Shown here piece by piece: positions 50,332 to 58,204 of a stretch of DNA of 64,000 bases. The notes below the pieces were generated by a model. That model was not told the DNA's origin, searched no databases, and saw nothing but the letters and a program-made list of their open reading frames with translations. Source of the stretch: Aquimarina megaterium XH134 (GTDB lineage: Bacteria; Bacteroidota; Bacteroidia; Flavobacteriales; Flavobacteriaceae); assembly GCF_000520975.1 (NCBI RefSeq), contig NZ_JACB01000031.1, positions 180,534 through 244,533 on the forward strand, in the 5' to 3' direction. How positions within the stretch are numbered: position 1 is the first letter of the stretch; each line of letters opens with the position of its first letter. The translations under genes and the position numbers were made by a program.

Positions 50332-51879
50332 ATGGAAAAAGTACAGCAAGCTAAGCAAATAAATTACGATCGGGGGAACGTAATTTCGCTTGAAAAAGGG
50401 AAAATACCTCCTCAAGCACTTGATTTAGAGGAAGTTGTGCTTGGGGCAATGATGATTGATAAGAAAGGGGTCGATGAAATTATAGATATACTAAATCCCG
50501 ATGTTTTTTATAAAGAAGCACATCAATACATCTTTGAAGCAATATACAAGCTATTCGAAAACTCTGAGCCAATAGACTTATTAACGGTTTCTAGCCAATT
50601 AAAGAAGGATTCGAGATTAGAATTAGCAGGAGGGGATTATTATTTGGTACAATTAACCCAAAAAGTGGCCTCCTCAGCGCATATAGAGTTTCATGCCAGA
50701 ATAATTCTTCAGAAATATATACAGCGAAGCTTGATTAAAATTTCGAATGAAATTATTGAAGAATCTTACGACGAGACTACAGACGTTTTTGACCTTCTCG
50801 ATATGGCAGAATCCAGATTGTATGAGGTAACACAAGGAAATATAAAACGATCTACAGAGACTGCACAAAATCTGGTTATACAGGCAAAGAAAAAAATACA
50901 GGAAATTTCAAACAAAGAAGGATTAAGTGGAATCCCGTCTGGTTTTGATAAGCTAGACAAATTAACTTCGGGTTGGCAGCCAAGTGATTTAATCATTGTG
51001 GCTGCCCGTCCGGGTATGGGAAAAACAGCATTAACCCTTTCTATGGCCAGAAATATGGCTGTAGGACAGAATATTCCTGTAGCATTCTTCTCATTAGAGA
51101 TGTCTTCGGTACAGCTTATTACACGTTTAATATCTTCTGAAACCGGTCTCTCTTCAGAAAAATTACGTACCGGTAAGTTAGAAAAACACGAGTGGGAACA
51201 GCTTAATGTAAAAGTAAAAGATCTGGAAAAAGCACCATTGTTTATCGATGATACTCCATCTCTTTCAATTTTCGACCTTAGAGCAAAAGCACGTCGTCTT
51301 TCATCTCAGCACGGTATAAGAATGATTGTTATTGATTATTTGCAGTTAATGACAGCAGGAGGTAGCGGGAAAAATGGAAATAGGGAACAAGAGATTTCTA
51401 CAATTTCTCGTAACCTGAAAGCTTTGGCAAAAGAATTAAATGTACCAGTAATAGCCCTATCGCAGCTATCAAGGGCTGTAGAAACTCGTGGAGGAAGCAA
51501 AAGACCGCTACTTAGTGATCTTCGTGAATCTGGAGCAATAGAACAGGATGCTGATATTGTATCTTTTATTTATAGACCAGAATACTATAAGATTGATGAG
51601 TGGGATGATGAAGAAAGATCACCTACTCAAGGGCAAGGAGAATTCATAGTTGCAAAGCATCGTAATGGTGGTTTAGAAAATATTAGGTTAAAATTTATTG
51701 GTCACTTAGGTAAATTTGATAACTTAGATGATTTTAGTACTCCTTTTGAATTTCATTCTAAAATGAATGATGGTAATGAAGATGAACCACTTAGTACAAG
51801 TCATCTTCCTAGCGCAGATGAAGCCTTTGGGAGTAGCATAAATGACTCTAGCGATGATGACGATGAAGTACCTTTCTAA
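50332..51879 (+). CDS. dnaB: Replicative DNA helicase
   Basis: A 515-residue DnaB. N-terminal domain: IPPQALDLEEVVLGAMMIDKKGVDEI. RecA-like motor: Walker A ARPGMGKTAL, Walker B MIVIDYLQLM, the H3 loop region LSQLSRAVETRGGSKRPLLSDLRESGAIEQDADIV and the FRIEYY-type YRPEYY. The acidic C-tail (DDDDEVPF) is typical. I chose ATG 50332 since MEKVQQAKQINYDRG is the natural N-terminus. It unwinds DNA at the replication fork. The next gene's start lies inside its 3' end. Confidence 0.97.
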   Translation: MEKVQQAKQINYDRGNVISLEKGKIPPQALDLEEVVLGAMMIDKKGVDEIIDILNPDVFYKEAHQYIFEAIYKLFENSEPIDLLTVSSQLKKDSRLELAGGDYYLVQLTQKVASSAHIEFHARIILQKYIQRSLIKISNEIIEESYDETTDVFDLLDMAESRLYEVTQGNIKRSTETAQNLVIQAKKKIQEISNKEGLSGIPSGFDKLDKLTSGWQPSDLIIVAARPGMGKTALTLSMARNMAVGQNIPVAFFSLEMSSVQLITRLISSETGLSSEKLRTGKLEKHEWEQLNVKVKDLEKAPLFIDDTPSLSIFDLRAKARRLSSQHGIRMIVIDYLQLMTAGGSGKNGNREQEISTISRNLKALAKELNVPVIALSQLSRAVETRGGSKRPLLSDLRESGAIEQDADIVSFIYRPEYYKIDEWDDEERSPTQGQGEFIVAKHRNGGLENIRLKFIGHLGKFDNLDDFSTPFEFHSKMNDGNEDEPLSTSHLPSADEAFGSSINDSSDDDDEVPF

Positions 51880-53179
51880 AATACTACAGAGATTGAAATC
51901 TTTCTTACTACACCAAAAACGGTTTCGTTCTGGTGTAGTTATGTTGGTTTTTTTATTTGCATTTCAATCTTATGCATCTTATGTGTTAATTCCGATGGAT
52001 GCAGATGGCCAGCAAAATCACCTGAAAGCCTATGGGATTACATACTGGACGTTAAGTAAAGATCTAAAAGTAAAATGGCTGTTAAACTATAGAGGAGGAT
52101 CTTTTTTATTACCAGATACAGAATTTATTAGAAAAGAATGTACTATTAGAGGTGTTTCATATGAGGTACTTAGTGATGCAGAAACTAATGAGATTTTAGA
52201 AGAGATTAGTAGTCCTTCACAAAATATGGAAGCCGTAGTGTTAGAAAAAGCACCAAAAATAGCAGTATATTCTCCTAAAGGAAATCAACCTTGGGATGAT
52301 GCGGTTACAATGGTATTAACATTTGCAGAAATTCCTTACAAAACCATTTATGATAAAGAAGTTCTTGAAGATAACCTGATCTTATATGATTGGTTGCATT
52401 TGCATCACGAAGATTTTACAGGACAATATGGTAAGTTTTATAATCGTTATAGAGCTACTCCATGGTATATTAGAGAAAAGGCTGCAGCAGAAAAGTTTGC
52501 CAATGAACTTGGATATTCAAAAGTTTCGCAAGAGAAACTAGCAGTTGTTTTAAAAATACGAGACTATGTTGTTGGTGGTGGGTTTATGTTTGCTATGTGT
52601 AGTGCTACTGATAGTTTTGAGATTGCCTTAGCTGCAGAAGGAGTTGATATTTGTGAACCTATGTTTGATGGAGACCCAAGTGAACCAGGATATCAATCTA
52701 AAATAGATTATAATAAGACTTTTGCGTTTAAAAACTTTACATTAGAACGTAACCCTAATGTATATGAGTTTTCTTCAATCGATATGACCAGAAGTCGTCG
52801 TATTCCCAAAACAACAGATTATTTTACATTGATGGATTTCTCTGCAAAATGGGATCCTATTCCAACTATGCTTTGCCAAAACCATACAGCTTTGGTTAAA
52901 GGGTTTATGGGACAGACTACGGCATATAATCCTAATGAAATTAAGTCTAATGTATTAGTGCTGGGCGAAAATAAAACCAATTCGGAAGCTCGTTATATAC
53001 ACGGAATTAAAGGAAAAGGGTTCTTTACGTTTTATGGAGGACACGATCCAGAGGATTATCAACATCTAGTAGGAGACCCAAAAACAGAACTCCAACTACA
53101 TCCTAACTCACCAGGATATCGTTTAATTTTAAACAATGTACTCTTTCCTGCAGCGAAAAAGAAAAAACAGAAGACGTGA
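51842..53179 (+). CDS. Secreted protein conventionally labelled 'asparagine synthetase B'
   Basis: A 445-residue protein with a long basic N-terminus and hydrophobic SGVVMLVFLFAFQSYASYV, a signal peptide. LIPMDADGQQNHLKAYGITYWTLS opens the mature protein. GGGFMFAMCSATDSFEIALAAEGVDI and GFFTFYGGHDPEDYQHLVGDPKTELQLHPNSPGYRLILNN are the conserved blocks. Databases often call this family asparagine synthetase B, but no Cys nucleophile at the N-terminus and no ATP-pyrophosphatase (SGGxDS) is visible, so that name is doubtful; a glutamine-amidotransferase-like fold is possible. It overlaps dnaB by 38 nt. Other in-frame ATGs lie at 51854, 51857 and 51863. A degraded copy of its 3' end is at 53770-53814. 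Confidence 0.8.
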   Translation: MTLAMMTMKYLSKILQRLKSFLLHQKRFRSGVVMLVFLFAFQSYASYVLIPMDADGQQNHLKAYGITYWTLSKDLKVKWLLNYRGGSFLLPDTEFIRKECTIRGVSYEVLSDAETNEILEEISSPSQNMEAVVLEKAPKIAVYSPKGNQPWDDAVTMVLTFAEIPYKTIYDKEVLEDNLILYDWLHLHHEDFTGQYGKFYNRYRATPWYIREKAAAEKFANELGYSKVSQEKLAVVLKIRDYVVGGGFMFAMCSATDSFEIALAAEGVDICEPMFDGDPSEPGYQSKIDYNKTFAFKNFTLERNPNVYEFSSIDMTRSRRIPKTTDYFTLMDFSAKWDPIPTMLCQNHTALVKGFMGQTTAYNPNEIKSNVLVLGENKTNSEARYIHGIKGKGFFTFYGGHDPEDYQHLVGDPKTELQLHPNSPGYRLILNNVLFPAAKKKKQKT

Positions 53180-53502
53180 TTCTGAAGGTATTACAAATGT
53201 AGTGATGTCAGATAATGAGATGAGAGTAAAAGGAAAAAAATAAAAATTGTGGAAGAAGAATACAAAAGTTGAAATAGAAAATTAATCTGAACAAAAAACA
53301 TGTACCCTAAGAGAATTAGAGAATAATCAGGTCGGTAAAATCAGAAATGAATGTGAGTTTTTTTGTTCAGTATAAATTTAAAGTTTTTACGGTTGCGAAA
53401 ATTTTCACATTTAATCAAATATTACTCTACTCTATACTAGAGTGTTAAAGTTATTTTCTTTTGTATAAAGTAGAGATTTTATTAAAAGTTAGTTAGAGTA
53501 TT
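53180..53502. other. Spacer between the AsnB-like gene and the Cys-rich peptide gene
   Basis: Right after the AsnB-like stop, the +2 frame stays open to 53243 and reads RDSEGITNVVMSDNEMRVKG, then KK, stop. It is protein-like but has no start. The remainder is AT-rich without hairpins I can support. It forms part of the segment that separates the two copies of the AsnB-like 3' end. Confidence 0.35.
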
Positions 53503-53712
53503 TTAAGCAATACAACAACCAGAACATATCCCATAATTTCGATCGGGATAATATTCTATGCATCCTTCTTCGCAGTCATCATCACTATAGCAACTTTTAC
53601 TACCTCCATCTCCAGCATCAGAATCAGTTCCACCGTTAATAAATTTTAATTCCTCTCTTGAAATAAGATAATCTAAATTTAGGTTTAATTTTCCCATAAT
53701 TGAATTTTTCAT
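53503..53712 (-). CDS. Cys-rich double-glycine-leader peptide, 69 aa
   Basis: The leader (MKNSIMGKLNLNLDYLISRE, then ELKFINGG) ends in the double glycine used by peptidase-C39 transporters. The 41-residue core (TDSDAGDGGSKSCYSDDDC onward) has six cysteines and many acidic residues, ending CSGCCIA. Three disulfides or a modified peptide are possible. No maturation or export genes are adjacent. It lies between the AsnB-like gene and a scar copy of that gene's 3' end. Function unknown; bacteriocin-like or signalling peptide are options. Confidence 0.7.
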   Translation of the reverse strand: MKNSIMGKLNLNLDYLISREELKFINGGTDSDAGDGGSKSCYSDDDCEEGCIEYYPDRNYGICSGCCIA

Positions 53713-53769
53713 TTCAAATATTATTTAATATGGTTAATATTTGATTTAAAATTAAACTGTTTTTTTAAG

Positions 53770-53814
53770 AACGTACTCTTTCCAGCAACAAAAAAGAAAA
53801 AGCAGAAAACTTAA
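53770..53814 (+). pseudogene. Echo of the AsnB-like gene 3' end
   Basis: The frame NVLFPATKKKKQKT-stop repeats the last 14 codons and stop of the gene at 51842-53179 (NVLFPAAKKKKQKT) with one amino-acid change. About 37 of 45 bases match by eye. Upstream similarity fades within about 20 bases. The copy cannot be a gene by itself. It marks a duplication or insertion that placed the Cys-rich peptide between the two ends. Confidence 0.75.
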
Positions 53815-53919
53815 TAGCAATATTGCGTTCCTAATCACGGTTTACAGGGGTTAATTTACATACTATATTTTATAGTTTTGTTTTTTGATTCATGATAAGA
53901 TGAAGCACACATAAATGAA

Positions 53920-54927
53920 ATGATAAAAAAAGTATTAATGATATTAGTCGCGATTTTTCTATTACTAATTACACTGGGTATTTATGGAGTGTATCGTTTT
54001 TTAAATCCATTTGGGGAATTAGTAAATAAGGAGAAATCCGAATCTTACTTTTATACACGAGATGGTGATAAAATTATACACAGTCCCATGGGGAATTGGT
54101 TTTCATTAGGTAAGACCGAAATGAATGTTGATTTTGATACTTTTCAAGTTTTGGGAAGAGCATATGCAAAAGATCAAAATCATGTGTATTATGAAGCAAA
54201 ACCTCTTGATTTTGATATTGATGTTCCTTCTTTTACTGTTAAGTTTGATTACAATATACCGATGGATAAAAACCATGTATACATTTTGTATGACCGATAT
54301 GATTTAGAAGATGGAGGAGGTTTTAAAATTTTAGAAGATGCAGATCCGGCTACATATGTACAGTTAAATTTTAGTTTTGCAAAAGACAAGAATCACATAT
54401 TTAGAGATAATGAAAAGCTAACAGAATTAGACTATTCATCTTTTGAAATACTTAATGAAGAATTTTGTAAGGATAATAATGGGGTGTACTATTACTTATA
54501 TCATGAGCCTTTGCGTAAAATTGAAACGAATCTATCAGAAGTAACTGTATTAAATCAATATTGTATTCGTGATGATAAATATGTATACCTTCATACTAGT
54601 AGAAGAAATGGAGAAAGCGTTGATGAAGTAGTTAGTATTCCTTTTGAGAATGCTGAAAGAATAACATTTTTTGACAATAATAAAATAATCAAAATAGATG
54701 ATACGATCTATTATGAAACAACACCCTTAAAAGAAGCAGATGCCGATACCTTTGAAGAAGTTGAATATGGATATACAAAAGATATCAATCATGTTTTTTT
54801 TCTTGGAGAAATTGTTAAAGGTGCAGATCCTAAAACTTTTAAATATAATAGTAGAAACTACACTTTTTCAGACAAAAATTATATTTATGAATCTGGAGAG
54901 ATTTTAAAAAAATCAAAAAGCTGGTAA
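53920..54927 (+). CDS. DKNYY-repeat membrane-anchored protein
   Basis: A 335-residue protein with one N-terminal membrane segment (IKKVLMILVAIFLLLITLGIYGVYRF). The outer part is built of repeated units with a K-D-x-N-x-V/I-Y/F signature: YAKDQNHVYYEAKPLDFDID, FAKDKNHIFRDNEKLTELD, FCKDNNGVYYYLYHEPL and FSDKNYIYESGEIL, plus A-DPKTF pieces. This is the DKNYY family. Its role is not known; the repeats may form a beta-propeller-like structure. Promoter unknown. It precedes two more exported-protein genes on the same strand. Confidence 0.88.
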   Translation: MIKKVLMILVAIFLLLITLGIYGVYRFLNPFGELVNKEKSESYFYTRDGDKIIHSPMGNWFSLGKTEMNVDFDTFQVLGRAYAKDQNHVYYEAKPLDFDIDVPSFTVKFDYNIPMDKNHVYILYDRYDLEDGGGFKILEDADPATYVQLNFSFAKDKNHIFRDNEKLTELDYSSFEILNEEFCKDNNGVYYYLYHEPLRKIETNLSEVTVLNQYCIRDDKYVYLHTSRRNGESVDEVVSIPFENAERITFFDNNKIIKIDDTIYYETTPLKEADADTFEEVEYGYTKDINHVFFLGEIVKGADPKTFKYNSRNYTFSDKNYIYESGEILKKSKSW

Positions 54928-54995
54928 TACAATAGTGTAAGGTAATTTAAGTACTACGACTACATTGTCTAGAATTAACTTATTTATAAAACTTA

Positions 54996-55808
54996 ATGAT
55001 GAAAAACCTTATCCCAGTATTACTTTTGATTGTAACTATCATTTCTTGTAAGCAAGAAGTAAAACCAGAAAAAGAAATCAAGGTTCGCGAAGAACAAAAA
55101 GAAGAGGTTATACCAGATAGATCTGGAGATTTTCCCGAAGATATTGCTACTGTTTTTAGAGCTCATGGGGGTATTAACACCTTTGACCAAATGAATAGTA
55201 TGATTTTTGAGATTGCCAAACCCGAAGGAAACGAAAAACACACTATCGATCTTAAAACTCGTTATGCACGAGTAGAAACAGATAAATTTGTTTTGGGGTT
55301 TGATGGTAAAGAAGCCTGGTTAGAACAGGATTCTACTTATTTTAAGGGAAATCCTCGTTTCTACCATAATTTGATGTTCTATTTTTATGCAATGCCTTTT
55401 GTTTTGGGTGATGATGGAATTTCATATCAAAAAGTAGATGATCTTAACATAGATGACATTTCATATGCGGGTTATAAAATATCTTATGGAGATGGTGTAG
55501 GGGATTCACCCAAAGACAATTATTTCCTTTATTATGATAAAGTATCTGGGAAGATGAAATTTCTGGGATATACGGTTACATTTTTTAGTAAAGAATCTAG
55601 CGAAAAAATAAGCTTGATAGAATATGCAGCCTGGAATGATGTAAACGGAATATTACTTCCTACAACTCTTAAATGGAGAGCGTATAAAGATGGTGTAGTA
55701 GGAGAGGTTAAAAGCGAAATAAATTTTGTAAATGCTAAAATAGATAAGAAAAAAGTTTCTGGTTCATTATTCAAAAAACCTGTTATTGAGGAAAGTAAGA
55801 CTTTGTAA
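54996..55808 (+). CDS. DUF6503-like lipoprotein
   Basis: A 270-residue lipoprotein (MMKNLIPVLLLIVTIISCKQ, Cys about 18) with a Lys/Glu linker. The main domain starts at VFRAHGGINTFDQMNSMIFEI and continues VLGFDGKEAWLEQDSTYFKGNPRFYHNLMFYFYAMPFVLGDD, which I associate with DUF6503. The overall shape is of LolA/DUF4292-type lipid carriers with curved sheets, but no activity is known. It lies 68 nt after the DKNYY gene. Confidence 0.8.
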   Translation: MMKNLIPVLLLIVTIISCKQEVKPEKEIKVREEQKEEVIPDRSGDFPEDIATVFRAHGGINTFDQMNSMIFEIAKPEGNEKHTIDLKTRYARVETDKFVLGFDGKEAWLEQDSTYFKGNPRFYHNLMFYFYAMPFVLGDDGISYQKVDDLNIDDISYAGYKISYGDGVGDSPKDNYFLYYDKVSGKMKFLGYTVTFFSKESSEKISLIEYAAWNDVNGILLPTTLKWRAYKDGVVGEVKSEINFVNAKIDKKKVSGSLFKKPVIEESKTL

Positions 55809-55879
55809 ATAATGTATGTTGTAATGCCAGAAAACTTAATTGAAAATAAGTTTTAAAAATCAAATAAGATTAAGAGAAT

Positions 55880-56698
55880 ATGACATTACATTTCAAGTTC
55901 ATTACGATAACTTTAGTTTTAACTTTTTGTACAAATAATTTTGCTCAGGCACAGGAAATTCTGAATACTGCCAAATTACCTGATACTTCATCTTGGGAAT
56001 CAGTGAGAAAACAAATTAAAATGGAAACCCGTTTTATCAAGAGATGGCCCGATGCCGAACATTATTTTAAAAGAGGTAGATATAAAGCAGTAATACATGA
56101 GTGGAAATCAGCACTATCGGATTTAGATAAATCAATTGAGTTTAGCCCTAATACAATGATTTCATATTATGTTAGAGGAGCCGTAAAAGAAAGATTAGAT
56201 GATTTAGAAGGATCGAGAGATGATTTTTCAAAAGTTATCGAACTAAAACCAGATTTTGAAATGGCTTGGTTAGATAGAGCCCAGATTTATACAAAACTTA
56301 AAAATTTTGATGCTGCAAAAGAAGATTTGGATATAGCTCTAAAATTGTACCCAAATTGGAGTCTTGCTTTCTTTCGATTTGGTAATTTATATAGTGATAA
56401 AAAAGACTACGATAATGCAATATTATATTACGAAAAATGTATAGAAATTAACAAAGGTTCATATATGGCATATAATAATTTGGGGGATATATATTATAAG
56501 AAAAAGAACTACGACAAAGCAATTTTTTACGCCACTGAAGCAATACTAATTTTTCCCGACTATGTAAAAGCTTTAAAAACAAGAGTAGGAGCAAAATTGG
56601 CTAAAGGAGATACGGATTTCTGTGAAGATATTAAAAAATTGGTAAAATTAGGAGATATAGAATCGATAGCAATTATTGATGAATATTGCCCAAATTGA
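55880..56698 (+). CDS. Secreted TPR-repeat protein
   Basis: A 272-residue protein with a signal peptide (FKFITITLVLTFCTNNFAQAQ). From about residue 60 there are five to six tetratricopeptide repeats (HYFKRGRYKAVIHEWKSALSDLDKSIEF, DFEMAWLDRAQIYTKLKNFD, NWSLAFFRFGNLYSDKKDYD and YMAYNNLGDIYYKKKNYD). It likely forms a protein-binding superhelix in the periplasm. A long symmetric hairpin follows. Confidence 0.87.
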   Translation: MTLHFKFITITLVLTFCTNNFAQAQEILNTAKLPDTSSWESVRKQIKMETRFIKRWPDAEHYFKRGRYKAVIHEWKSALSDLDKSIEFSPNTMISYYVRGAVKERLDDLEGSRDDFSKVIELKPDFEMAWLDRAQIYTKLKNFDAAKEDLDIALKLYPNWSLAFFRFGNLYSDKKDYDNAILYYEKCIEINKGSYMAYNNLGDIYYKKKNYDKAIFYATEAILIFPDYVKALKTRVGAKLAKGDTDFCEDIKKLVKLGDIESIAIIDEYCPN

Positions 56699-56760
56699 TT
56701 TATAAAGTAATATTACCTTAATGGCAATTGTATTTTTAGCCTATATCGGGTACAGGTTTT

Positions 56761-56808
56761 TTTAAAGAAGTAACGCCTTTTTAACTAAAAAGGCGTTACT
56801 TCTTTAAA
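56761..56808. terminator. Bidirectional terminator, 23-bp perfect arms
   Basis: TTTAAAGAAGTAACGCC continues to CTTTTTA, a 2-nt loop AC, then the exact complement (arms 56761-56783 and 56786-56808). It sits between the convergent TPR and amidohydrolase genes and ends both. Confidence 0.88.
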
Positions 56809-56824
56809 GGATTATTTAAAACTA

Positions 56825-58117
56825 TTATTTAGTATATTTTTCACTATACCGTTTCCATAACTTAGTCTGATGGCTTTCTAAGCTAATGTCACGCCCTTGA
56901 ATAAAAGCTTTCTCTAATTGATTTGTACGCATATCCAGTGCATCACCGATACTTATAAATAAAGTAGCATCTTTACCAACCTCAAGAGTTCCGGTGCTAT
57001 TATCTATACCTAGAATTTTAGCACTATTACCTGTAATAAGCTGTAAGGCCTTTTCTTTATCTAATCCATGTGCAGCAACAGTTCCTGCCTGAAATGGTAA
57101 ATTTCGCGCATTAGCACGCTCCATTTGGCCGCTATTCTGTAATGCCACCAATACTCCCGCATCCATCAATAATTTTGCGTTTTTATATGGTAAATCATAA
57201 TCTTCATCTTCTTGTTGAGGAGTAGAATGTGTTCTTGTAGTTAACACAGGAATATTGTTTTGTTTTAGCTGGGCTGCAACTTTATAGGCTTCATAAGCAC
57301 CTACCAAAACTATTTTCTTGATATCATTTTGTTTAGAAAAGCTAAGTACGTCCAAAATTTCTTTTTCAGTATTTACATGTACAAACAAAGTCTTTGATCC
57401 ATCAAAAATACCTTTCATTGCAAGATGAGGAAGGTTTCCTGTTGTTGTATTTGACTTAATAGAAGCTTTGGATTGATGAATAAAATCTACTAATTCTGTT
57501 ACTTGTTCTACATATTTTTTATTGGGTTTATATCCTGGTTCTTCACCAAGCCACCAACGACCCCTGGTAAAGGAACTTGGCCAATTAATATGGATACCAT
57601 CATCTACTTTTATAGTTGCATCTTCCCAGTTCCAGGCATCTAATTGTACAATCGATGATGTTCCCGAAATTCTACCACCACGAGGAGTAATCTGCGCTAT
57701 TAAAACACCATTAGGGCGCATACTTTCAACAATTTTACTCTCTGCATTGTAGGCAATAATGCTTCGGATATGTGGGTTGTAATTTCCAATTTCACTATCG
57801 TCATCTGTTGCACGAACAGCACCTATTTCTACTAATCCTAATGTAGAATTTGGAGCGATAAAACCAGGATAAATATGTTTGCCAGAAGCATCGATTACGG
57901 TTCCTTTTGCAGAGACACTCTCATTAGTACCTATTGCCGTTATCTTTCCTTTTTCAAAAATGATAATGCTATTTTCAATAACTTCTCCATTACCAATATG
58001 TGCTGTAGCACCAGTAATCGTTATTGCCTCGTTCTGAACTTTTGCCGGGGTTTGCTGCGCTGTTACTTTTCCATAGAAAATGGTACACAGTGCTATTATG
58101 AATACTATTTTTTTCAT
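56825..58117 (-). CDS. Amidohydrolase-like exported protein lacking the first metal motif
   Basis: A 430-residue protein with a signal peptide (MKKIVFIIALCTIFYGKVTAQ). The composite beta-sandwich region (ENSIIIFEKGKITAIGTN, VIDASGKHIYPGFIAPNS) and the final LGIDNSTGTLEVGKDATLFIS and QLEKAFIQGRDI are typical of the amidohydrolase superfamily. The usual PGFIDxHxH metal motif reads PGFIAPNSTLGL, so the HxH pair is missing. I chose ATG 58117 because the signal peptide starts there. It lies 87 nt behind the 994-residue amidohydrolase gene and is probably co-transcribed; the two may form a complex in which this one is not catalytic. Confidence 0.85.
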   Translation of the reverse strand: MKKIVFIIALCTIFYGKVTAQQTPAKVQNEAITITGATAHIGNGEVIENSIIIFEKGKITAIGTNESVSAKGTVIDASGKHIYPGFIAPNSTLGLVEIGAVRATDDDSEIGNYNPHIRSIIAYNAESKIVESMRPNGVLIAQITPRGGRISGTSSIVQLDAWNWEDATIKVDDGIHINWPSSFTRGRWWLGEEPGYKPNKKYVEQVTELVDFIHQSKASIKSNTTTGNLPHLAMKGIFDGSKTLFVHVNTEKEILDVLSFSKQNDIKKIVLVGAYEAYKVAAQLKQNNIPVLTTRTHSTPQQEDEDYDLPYKNAKLLMDAGVLVALQNSGQMERANARNLPFQAGTVAAHGLDKEKALQLITGNSAKILGIDNSTGTLEVGKDATLFISIGDALDMRTNQLEKAFIQGRDISLESHQTKLWKRYSEKYTK

Positions 58118-58204
58118 ATCTATTTTATATAATTTTCTTGTCACACCTAGCTTGTCGAAATGTTGTTTGAATTGATTCTGGACAAGTTTTGTGTACATAT
58201 CTTT

